64,000 bases of DNA, from positions 186,001-250,000 of IMG/VR virus record IMGVR_UViG_3300049460_000312; one strand, written 5' to 3'. The notes beneath the pieces were generated by a model. That model was not told the origin of the DNA, did no database searches, and worked only from the letters and a program-made list of their open reading frames with translations. How positions within the stretch are numbered: position 1 is the stretch's first letter; each line of letters starts with the position of its first letter. Both the position numbers and the translations under genes were made by a program. Source of the stretch: a virus. This document shows positions 58,040-64,000 of the stretch, one piece after another.

Positions 58040-59338
58040 TTAGCTCGGCGACAAGAACTGCGACGGGTCGAGCGCAGTCCCTTTAATCAGCCGCACTTTA
58101 CGGATATAGCCATTGAAATAGCTAGAGGAAATCGCGTCACCGCTATCACCGAGCCAGATAGCGTTCGCAGTCCCTACCACCTTCACGGTCGTCGCATACG
58201 TGGCTTCTTTCACCCCGTTCACATACAGACTCAACGAACCGGCTTTACGCACCAGCGCGAGGCGTGTAGGTGTACCGTAGGCAATGCTCGACTGACTCTG
58301 CATTACCGGGAACGTACCATTGAAGCCCACGCCGTATTTCGTGGTATCACCAGCACTGTGACCCGCAAAGATCGACATTGAACCGTTAGCGCCCCAGGTA
58401 CTGTAGTTACTGAACAGCGCCGGATACTGCACCGACCGCGCTGTTGGGTTGACCACCATTTCAAGCGTGAAGTCACCCGGCAAAATGAAATCAGGCTGAG
58501 TAGCCGTCAGCGTCAGATACTTGGAAGAACCATTCAGCGCAATACCACTTCCCGCTACTGATGCCGCGCCACCAATGCTGGAGATACTGCGTGTGTAGTG
58601 ACTGGCGTCCGCGAGCGTGCCGTCCATGGCATTGATATCGAGCAGCGTGTCATAGTGATCGAATGGTGCGGTAGGTGGAGTGAAATCTCCGTCGTACAGT
58701 ACTTGCTCCACCATGCGCATTTCATCCAAAAAGCCTGGGAACTGGGAGGCACCGTTGTACTGGTTACCGCCAATGGTCCAGGTGCCGGTGGCCAGACCAA
58801 AGCCCAGTGCCGAAGCCAGTGTCTGCTGGCCAACTCCGTTGATATAGCCTTTGTAGACCCCTGCTTTCTTGACCACCGCCCAGTGATTCCACTGGTTCAG
58901 CGGAAAAGCTGAAGTCGGTGCCAACGACTTCCAGCCGGCGCCATCAGTCAGGAAAATGCCCAGGCCCTTGTCAGACTGCTGGCCAATCGAGGTCTGACCG
59001 GTGCTGGTGTTCGCGGTCTTGCAGCTGAACATCGTGGTGTCACCAAACGCGCCATTACGGAACGCCCAGCCTTCGATCGTAAAGTTATCCGTGAGGACGA
59101 GACGGGATGAGCCCGGGAAAGAAAGGTTGCCTGTGCCAGGATTAAGCGCGGCGCCGCCAAACTTGGACTGGGAGGTACTCAGGGAGCAGCTGTTGGCCGT
59201 GGTGACGATGCCGTTCTCTTCCGGCATACTCGTTGAGCCATTGGTTCCGTCAAAGTGGATCAGCATCAACGTTTTGAGATCGACCGGTAGCACCCCGGTC
59301 GCCGGCTTTTTATACGCGGTAAGAAGTGCTTCTAACAT
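58040..59338 (-). CDS. Double LamG-like lectin-domain protein (copy 3)
   Basis: Protein of 432 residues with two tandem lectin sandwiches: first about 20-225 (IHFDGTNGSTSMPEENG...LTDNFTIEGWAFRNGAFGD...FPGFLDEMRMVEQVLYDGDF then TPPTAPF), second about 232-430 (INAMDGTLADASHYTRS...DFTLEMVVNP...YFNGYIRKVRLIKGTALD). The double form suggests domain duplication or fusion of two genes. Start MLEALL as in other copies. Probable receptor-binding protein; gene spacing to copy 2 is 9 bases. Confidence 0.75.
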   Translation of the reverse strand: MLEALLTAYKKPATGVLPVDLKTLMLIHFDGTNGSTSMPEENGIVTTANSCSLSTSQSKFGGAALNPGTGNLSFPGSSRLVLTDNFTIEGWAFRNGAFGDTTMFSCKTANTSTGQTSIGQQSDKGLGIFLTDGAGWKSLAPTSAFPLNQWNHWAVVKKAGVYKGYINGVGQQTLASALGFGLATGTWTIGGNQYNGASQFPGFLDEMRMVEQVLYDGDFTPPTAPFDHYDTLLDINAMDGTLADASHYTRSISSIGGAASVAGSGIALNGSSKYLTLTATQPDFILPGDFTLEMVVNPTARSVQYPALFSNYSTWGANGSMSIFAGHSAGDTTKYGVGFNGTFPVMQSQSSIAYGTPTRLALVRKAGSLSLYVNGVKEATYATTVKVVGTANAIWLGDSGDAISSSYFNGYIRKVRLIKGTALDPSQFLSPS

Positions 59339-59367
59339 ACGGAGAGGCCCAGGAGAATTTAGTTATA

Positions 59368-59379
59368 CACATACGATTT
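59368..59379 (-). promoter_or_regulatory. TATG-containing box AAATCGTATG (copy 1)
   Basis: Minus strand reads CCGTAAATCGTATGTGTATA, about 30 bases before ATG 59338, just after the terminator at 59391. Contains the TATG core of phiKZ late promoters. Confidence 0.5.
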
Positions 59380-59390
59380 ACGGCATAAAG

Positions 59391-59410
59391 ACCCGGCTTT
59401 GTGCCGGGCT
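59391..59410 (-). terminator. Terminator downstream of LamG remnant
   Basis: CCCGGC/GCCGGG stem, then CTTTATGCCG on the minus strand. It closes the remnant at 59423-59530. Confidence 0.75.
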
Positions 59411-59422
59411 TTTATGGGTAGC

Positions 59423-59530
59423 TTAAAGAGTGAACGGTGCGGTGGGTGGGGGGAAATGGCAGCCGTATAGACAGCCACGTCTTTCATGATCTGCACTTCA
59501 TCGATGTAACCCGGAGAAACTCGTTGATAG
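59423..59530 (-). pseudogene. Frameshifted C-terminal remnant of a LamG-like gene
   Basis: Minus strand encodes PGYIDEVQIMKDVAVYTAA, the same end block as the intact LamG-like genes (GYMDEVRLSKGKALYTSAF). The frame then breaks near a six-C run (59448-59453 on the plus strand as G6); the shifted frame continues FPPPTAPFTL then stop TAA, matching the TPPTAPF ending. No upstream lectin part remains. It is therefore a decayed copy, evidence of gene loss by recombination in the array. Confidence 0.75.
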
Positions 59531-59543
59531 AAATTACGGCACA

Positions 59544-59565
59544 AGGGTCGGGAGAACCCGACCCT
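59544..59565 (-). terminator. Terminator after discoidin-like gene
   Basis: AGGGTCGGG/CCCGACCCT perfect stem after the gene ending at 59577; followed by TGTGCCGTAATTTC on the minus strand. Confidence 0.75.
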
Positions 59566-59576
59566 ATACCTGAGCT

Positions 59577-60737
59577 TTACTGCAAAACTTCTTTCAATAC
59601 ATTTTCAGTCAGTGACAAACCAGTCACAGTTTTAAGCGTATCGAAGTTGGTTCCGTCATTGCTCCCCTGAATCACAAAGTTGGTGGGTTGTTGATTAGCC
59701 CCCGTGAGCGCGGCAATCTTGATAGAGTCAAACGAACGCGCCTGCCCCAGATCTATCATCCACCAGTGCGGTGGTGTCTGGCTTCCAGATGACCAGCGAT
59801 GCTCCGGAAGCTGATCGATATAACCATCAATTGCATTGCCCGGCGCCTGAGGAAGACCCGTCAGCGCATAGTAGGTGCTAGCCGTCGCGACAACGCCGCT
59901 CTGACGACACCAGTTCGTAGCACTGGCGGTATCGAGAACCTGTACTTCACTCAGTGTAGCGTACCCATTACCCACTGGAACAATGCTGTTCAAACGCACA
60001 TAGCGATACGAGCCGGAGTTCGAGAACGAGGTCGGTGGGGTGAACGAGGCGGCGGTGTAGCGTGCGACACCGTTAGTAAACCGGAAGGCATCCATCAAGC
60101 CCGGGAAAGAAACACCCGTCGGGCCACCCGCCGTGCGGGCACCCACCGTTGGCTTATAAGCGCTGTACCATGGAATCGCCACAGCACCGATACTGCCCTG
60201 AGCAATACGACTGCCGTCCAGGTACAGAGAGATCGTAGTACCCTGCCTTACCGCTGCAATGTGTGACCAGACATTCTGCGTCATAGGTACGGATGTAGAG
60301 ACCAGATCCAGCAACGTGCCTGAATCACCCCGGATTAGTATTCGCGGTTTCGCGCCTGTAGACGTGTTACCTACCAGCTCAAACGAAAATATCTGCTGAT
60401 TGCCGGCAGTCTCGCCCTGGTAGTAAATACCACAGTCGTTGTTCGTCGGAATGTCGCTGATCCGATTGAGGATCGCTTCGATCGTCCAGTCGTTGGTGCC
60501 GAGGTTAAACTCGCTGGCGTTGGGCGTGGTGTAACACGACAGCGCGCTGCGCAAATCCACAGCGGTGCCATGGGTATCTGTTGTAAAAGAAGGCGCCCCC
60601 GAGGCAGTCATCGGGTGGCCTTTCACATCAGTTCCGTTGCCATTAAACTGCATCAACAGTTTGACATAGGAGAAGTAAGGATCAGCTGGCGCAACCGGTA
60701 TGCCCGGCGGCTTTCCAGTCAACAAAAATTCCAACAT
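59577..60737 (-). CDS. LamG plus discoidin-like (F5/8 type C) adhesion protein
   Basis: Protein of 386 residues. Residues about 20-240 form a lectin sandwich (LLMQFNGNGTDVKGHPMTAS, NDWTIEAILNRISD, VWSHIAAVRQGTTISLYLDG, FPGLMDAFRFTNGVARYTAA). Residues about 245-386 resemble a discoidin domain: YRYVRLN, YATLSEVQVLD, PGNAIDGYIDQLPEHRWSSG, PPHWWMIDLGQARSFDSIKI, FVIQGSNDGTNFDTLKTV. Both domain types bind sugars or cell surfaces. Start ATG 60737 fits the shared MLE.LL beginning. Probable receptor-binding virion protein. Confidence 0.75.
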   Translation of the reverse strand: MLEFLLTGKPPGIPVAPADPYFSYVKLLMQFNGNGTDVKGHPMTASGAPSFTTDTHGTAVDLRSALSCYTTPNASEFNLGTNDWTIEAILNRISDIPTNNDCGIYYQGETAGNQQIFSFELVGNTSTGAKPRILIRGDSGTLLDLVSTSVPMTQNVWSHIAAVRQGTTISLYLDGSRIAQGSIGAVAIPWYSAYKPTVGARTAGGPTGVSFPGLMDAFRFTNGVARYTAASFTPPTSFSNSGSYRYVRLNSIVPVGNGYATLSEVQVLDTASATNWCRQSGVVATASTYYALTGLPQAPGNAIDGYIDQLPEHRWSSGSQTPPHWWMIDLGQARSFDSIKIAALTGANQQPTNFVIQGSNDGTNFDTLKTVTGLSLTENVLKEVLQ

Positions 60738-60759
60738 AATGCGCACCGGCTAGAATAGA

Positions 60760-60771
60760 GGACATACGATT
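60760..60771 (-). promoter_or_regulatory. TATG-containing box AAATCGTATG (copy 2)
   Basis: Minus strand reads GCCGCAAATCGTATGTCCTC, 25 bases before ATG 60737 and just after the terminator at 60784. Confidence 0.5.
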
Positions 60772-60783
60772 TGCGGCATAAAA

Positions 60784-60802
60784 GCCCGGGTTGCCCCCGG
60801 GC
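60784..60802 (-). terminator. Terminator with GGCATAA flank
   Basis: GCCCGGG/CCCGGGC perfect stem after the gene ending at 60822; followed by TTTTATGCCGC on the minus strand. Confidence 0.82.
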
Positions 60803-60821
60803 CCTTATGTCCACTAACTGA

Positions 60822-61820
60822 TCAAATCAGCTCCAGCACTGGCCGCCAGTACAGATTCGCGTTATACGCCGCCGTATTGGTTTTACCCGGATGATAGCTG
60901 ATGGAGGACGCCGGCAAATAACCGCGCGTGATCGTCTTCAGCCCAGGGATCATCTCCTGATGAATGTTGTTTTCAGTCATGCCGATGTAGGGCGAACCGT
61001 TGTAGGCCATCTGGGCATCGTAAGCCGCCCAGTTCTCACCGCGCTGGGATGCCGAGGTCCAGGACAGCAGCTTCATGATCAGGTCGTTCCATTCCGAACC
61101 CACCAGATTCAGCGTAGTGTCGTAGGAGTCGGCCGTGTACCAGTTGGTGTTGAGCGGTGAGTTAGTTGCGCCCGTATTGCTATTGACAAAATCCGAAGTC
61201 AGGTCAAATCCTGGCGGCACGGCCGTCGGCAGGCGAACCTTGAACTGCGAGTTCTGGACGGTGATAATCCGCAGCTGGTTGGTCGCGGCCATCGTATTAT
61301 AGGTACGCGGCCCCACGTCGTCGATACCGTACACCAGACCTCCCGCATACAGCGTAGACCAGGCACAGGTGCCCACCGGTTGGTACGGCATGAACAACGT
61401 TTTGCCCTTATAGGCAAACTTGAGCCACATCTGGTTGGCGTAGGGATTCTTCGCCGGTACGCTGACGTTAGCCCAGGCGATAAACGTCGTCCAGTCGATA
61501 AAGTCACTTGCATTCACGGTGCCGTAAAAGCCCATATCCAGATCGCCGGCGATCAGTGCCTGCGGTCCCGGTCCACTATAAGCCGCCGCCGTCGCCACAA
61601 CGTTGGGGCTGAATACCCGGTCCGCGCCTTTATAGACTTCAAACATGTAGTAGTACGTCACTCCGATCAATACGCTTGTATCGATGTAGGTGGCCGCATT
61701 ACCGGCCAGGGTGGCGTAAACTGCCGGCAGATTTGCCGGATCAATAGCAGAAGCTGATCGATAGACACGTACACCGTCTGCTGTCGTATTCAGGTTCTGC
61801 CAACCAATTTTAATTTGCAT
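60822..61820 (-). CDS. Adhesion protein with GPGPQ module (copy 1)
   Basis: Protein of 332 residues. The first 75 residues look like a fibronectin III-type domain (W.N.....DGVRVYRS, TYIDTSVLIGVTYYYMFEVY). Then comes a module shared with the next two genes: GPGPQALIAGDLDMGFYGTV, MWLKFAYKGKTLFMPYQPVG, W..LYAGGLVYGIDD and an ending WRPVLELI. The shared module is probably a fibre or receptor-binding domain. No catalytic motif seen. Confidence 0.65.
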   Translation of the reverse strand: MQIKIGWQNLNTTADGVRVYRSASAIDPANLPAVYATLAGNAATYIDTSVLIGVTYYYMFEVYKGADRVFSPNVVATAAAYSGPGPQALIAGDLDMGFYGTVNASDFIDWTTFIAWANVSVPAKNPYANQMWLKFAYKGKTLFMPYQPVGTCAWSTLYAGGLVYGIDDVGPRTYNTMAATNQLRIITVQNSQFKVRLPTAVPPGFDLTSDFVNSNTGATNSPLNTNWYTADSYDTTLNLVGSEWNDLIMKLLSWTSASQRGENWAAYDAQMAYNGSPYIGMTENNIHQEMIPGLKTITRGYLPASSISYHPGKTNTAAYNANLYWRPVLELI

Positions 61821-61846
61821 GATAAAACTACCTTAAGAGTCAGCGA

Positions 61847-62872
61847 TTACAGAACCAGTTCCAGCACCGCGCGCCATGCCGGATTGACGGTGACCCCTGC
61901 GGCGTTGTTCACCGCGACTGTCGAAGTGGTGTTGCTCGTGACGATTGATCCTGCGCAGCCCGGATTCCAGCCAGAGCCGGCGCTGTTGAGTCGCCCACCG
62001 CGCCACGGGGCGCTGGTATTGGCCAGACCAGCCCATTGCTGGCAAAGATCGCTGATGACAAGGTTCGACACGTAGGCACCAAACTCGTCCCGCAGATTGG
62101 TGAGGCTACCGTAGAGTTTGTCCCCTACGTAACGCGGAGAGTAAGCACCGGTGGTGCCGACAATTGCTCCCATGATGTCGTCCCATTCGTTGCTCGCCAG
62201 GGCGGCGGTCAGCAAAGAGTTGTTGGTCGACGTCGCGGGAATACCGCTCTGACTGGCAGGCATGCCCTGTAGAATCCGGGGCAGTACCGTGAAGCCACCA
62301 ATGACGAGCGGCTTGTACTGGTTAGTGGCAGTGACACCGCTCGGTGTGACTAATCCGTTATCATTGGTGCCGTAAATCAGACCCAGCTGATAAAGCGCAT
62401 TGTAGGTGACGCCATATCGCAGGATGCCACGGGCGATAAAGAGCACCTTACCCTTATACGCCATCTTGACCCAGTCCTTGTCAGCCGGTCCAACCGTACC
62501 CGTTGTTACCCCTACCGCGGCTGTCAGGCTGGCATAGGTAATCAGATCAGAGGATTTCGCGATACCGAAATAGCCCAGGTCCCAGTCACCCGCCTGCAGT
62601 ACCTGCGGGCCCGGGCCGGTATCGGTCGGCGCTACCGCTTTGACCACAATGTTTTTGGTCAGCAGGACGTCACTACCCTTGACACTGCCCATGCGATAGT
62701 AGTATTTCGTGCCGCGTACAGCGGTCGTATCCACGTAGGTGTTGCTTCCTGCAGCGAGACTTGCCAGCGGCGCCGGCAAGGGTGTATCGGGGATCGGGTT
62801 GGTATCGCGGTACACATTGACGCCATCTTCCAGCGCGCCGTTATAATTGTTCCAATTAATGGTGAGGTTCAT
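61847..62872 (-). CDS. Adhesion protein with GPGPQ module (copy 2)
   Basis: Protein of 341 residues with the same layout as the previous gene: an FN3-like start (DGVNVYRDTNPIPDTPLPAP, TYVDTTAVRGTKYYYRMGSV), GPGPQVLQAGDWDLGYFGIA, DWVKMAYKGKVLFIARGILR, LYQLGLIYGTND and an end AWRAVLELVL. Diverged strongly in the variable middle, as expected for host-range proteins. Probably a paralogue created by duplication. Confidence 0.65.
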   Translation of the reverse strand: MNLTINWNNYNGALEDGVNVYRDTNPIPDTPLPAPLASLAAGSNTYVDTTAVRGTKYYYRMGSVKGSDVLLTKNIVVKAVAPTDTGPGPQVLQAGDWDLGYFGIAKSSDLITYASLTAAVGVTTGTVGPADKDWVKMAYKGKVLFIARGILRYGVTYNALYQLGLIYGTNDNGLVTPSGVTATNQYKPLVIGGFTVLPRILQGMPASQSGIPATSTNNSLLTAALASNEWDDIMGAIVGTTGAYSPRYVGDKLYGSLTNLRDEFGAYVSNLVISDLCQQWAGLANTSAPWRGGRLNSAGSGWNPGCAGSIVTSNTTSTVAVNNAAGVTVNPAWRAVLELVL

Positions 62873-62885
62873 ATCCTACCTGTGC

Positions 62886-63881
62886 TTAGGCATTAAAAGT
62901 AATGGTGGGGCTACTCGGCGCCTGAGGATTACCTGCGCTCTGAGGAACAATTACCGTGAGGCGGGTGAGATCGACCACCGGGACAATAGCCGCACTACCC
63001 ACGCTGCTCGCCGCCGTGGTTTGCGGAACAAACGCAGTCAGACGCTGCACGCTACTGGCGTCGACCGGATTAACCGAAGCGCTGGCGAAAGCCTTATTGA
63101 TATCCCCCACCTCCAGATCATTGATCTGGGGCTTGAACAGCTCACTGGCACCCACGAGCTCCAGCACCGGTCGCCAACTAGCCGAAGACACCTTGGTGTT
63201 CATGGTGTAAGTGCGAATATCTCCGCCCAAGCCTGGCCGAATCACGTACTTGGTGGTGTCTGAGCTGACACTTTCGCGCAGGACTTCACTCCCGGACGTA
63301 ATCTGGCTATCGGTGTAGGCGGCCCACTTGTCACTGGGGTAAGCCGATCCCATGCCACGCGAGCAGACTCGATACAGCAGATCCGTCCACATTGATGCAC
63401 GATAAGGCGAGATATCGGTACTGTAGCTACCGGCCGCGATATAAGCCAGCGTAGTAGGGTCCGACGCATCGCTGGTGAGGGTACGGATCTTGAAGCGATA
63501 TGGACCTGTACTTGCCAACCGGATCTGGTTAGTGGGTGCGCCGTTATTGAACGTGCCAGCGTCGTCCGTACCATAGACCAGGCCTGCCGCATACAGTTTG
63601 TTCCACGTCAGTGTATTAAAGAGCGGTCGCTTGGCGATAAAGAGATACTTGCCGTTATAGACAAACTTCAACCAGGGGTCACCTGCATTGATTTGGCTGT
63701 AGGCGGCGAGATCAGAAATCTGCGTAGCCAGGGCGGTCGATGTCAATACATCACTGGCTGCTACTTCACCAAAGAAACCGAGATTCTGATCACCGAAAAG
63801 CAACTGCTGAGGCCCAGGACCGGAGTCCAGTAAGATGGGACGATTCCCACCGCCTCCTGTCATCAAAAGAAGTTCGAACAT
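62886..63881 (-). CDS. Adhesion protein with GPGPQ module (copy 3)
   Basis: Protein of 331 residues from ATG 63881 (CGGGAATGCACC). It lacks the FN3-like start and begins MFELLLMTGGGGN, like the lectin genes, then SGPGPQQLLFGDQNLGFFGE, PWLKFVYNGKYLFIAKRPLF, LYAAGLVYGTDDAG, WRPVLELVG. After that it has an extra C-terminal tail of about 80 residues (SVQRLTAFVPQTTAASS, RLTVIVPQSAGNPQAPSS). So it combines parts of both adhesion gene types. Confidence 0.65.
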   Translation of the reverse strand: MFELLLMTGGGGNRPILLDSGPGPQQLLFGDQNLGFFGEVAASDVLTSTALATQISDLAAYSQINAGDPWLKFVYNGKYLFIAKRPLFNTLTWNKLYAAGLVYGTDDAGTFNNGAPTNQIRLASTGPYRFKIRTLTSDASDPTTLAYIAAGSYSTDISPYRASMWTDLLYRVCSRGMGSAYPSDKWAAYTDSQITSGSEVLRESVSSDTTKYVIRPGLGGDIRTYTMNTKVSSASWRPVLELVGASELFKPQINDLEVGDINKAFASASVNPVDASSVQRLTAFVPQTTAASSVGSAAIVPVVDLTRLTVIVPQSAGNPQAPSSPTITFNA

Positions 63882-63902
63882 GGTGCATTCCCGAGAAAGC
63901 TT

Positions 63903-63916
63903 ACATACGATTTGCG
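63903..63916 (-). promoter_or_regulatory. TATG-containing box AAATCGTATG (copy 3)
   Basis: Minus strand reads GCCGCAAATCGTATGTAAGC, 22 bases before ATG 63881, just after the terminator at 63928. Confidence 0.5.
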
Positions 63917-63927
63917 GCAGCATAAAA

Positions 63928-63947
63928 GGCCGGGGGTAACCCCGGCC
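63928..63947 (-). terminator. Terminator with GCATAA flank
   Basis: GGCCGGGG/CCCCGGCC perfect stem with GTAA loop after the gene ending at 63965; followed by TTTTATGCTGCCGC on the minus strand. Confidence 0.82.
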
Positions 63948-63964
63948 CTTATGACTTTTAACGC

Positions 63965-64000
63965 TTAGACGTCCAGCGTCGCCGGGATCACCGGCAGGTC
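63965..64000 (-). CDS. Partial CDS, C-terminal end
   Basis: Minus-strand frame open to the window edge and ending TAA at 63965-63967; only the last 11 residues (DLPVIPATLDV) are present. Followed by a strong terminator. Context suggests another tail or adhesion gene. Confidence 0.5.
   Translation of the reverse strand, partial: DLPVIPATLDV

Noticed and set aside
1-64000. CRISPR array, insertion sequence or integrase
   Set aside because: No regularly spaced direct repeats, no transposase-like or integrase-like protein seen. The many similar hairpins are terminators with different stems.

Overview
The window looks like part of the genome of a jumbo (giant) tailed bacteriophage of the phiKZ-related group. 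The evidence is a phiKZ-type major capsid protein (17289-19454), a probable N-terminal half of a phage multisubunit RNA polymerase beta subunit (14180-15859), a DnaB-like helicase with a degenerate P-loop (20312-21847), a large portal-like protein (8690-11572), a RuvC-like resolvase, and repeated promoter-like motifs close to the phiKZ early consensus TATATTAC. The DNA is moderately GC-rich by eye (not computed). SspB and dCTP deaminase resemble beta/gammaproteobacterial proteins, so a Gram-negative host such as a Burkholderiales or Pseudomonas-like bacterium is likely; this is inference. I saw no integrase, insertion sequence or CRISPR array.

Layout. (1) 1-2.8 kb, plus strand: tail-fibre end, including a fibre with a self-cleaving S74 chaperone. 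(2) 2.9-20.1 kb, mostly minus strand: CYTH-like protein, lysis accessory genes (spanin pair and a possible holin), RuvC-like resolvase, several large virion-type proteins, RNA polymerase beta-like protein and major capsid protein, with the portal gene on the plus strand. (3) 20.3-21.8 kb, plus strand: DnaB-like helicase. (4) 21.9-49 kb, almost all minus strand: a long accessory, probably early, region of small genes. Most are unrecognised, but it includes SspB, three nucleotidyltransferases, a degenerate RelA/SpoT-type HD protein, a BCS1-like AAA ATPase, an HTH protein, a macrodomain-like protein and dCTP deaminase. It also holds two tRNA genes (Asn, Asp), one tRNA-like element and three long structured non-coding stretches. 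(5) 49-64 kb, minus strand: a host-adhesion cluster of virion-type proteins with tandem LamG-like paralogues (one a frameshifted remnant), a discoidin-like domain and three paralogues sharing a GPGPQ module; some small non-adhesion genes lie within it.

Regulation seen in the sequence. At least eight early-type boxes (consensus ACATATYAC) sit just upstream of accessory operons. A second repeated box, GTAKGATARYTGTAA, occurs three times, twice at the upstream end of a long non-coding RNA region. A third, AAATCGTATG, occurs three times before adhesion genes and contains the TATG core known for phiKZ late promoters. Most operons end in hairpins flanked by GGCATAA / TTTATGCC, a phage-specific terminator style. 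Together this suggests a phage with its own transcription machinery, an early region for host takeover, and modular receptor-binding proteins.
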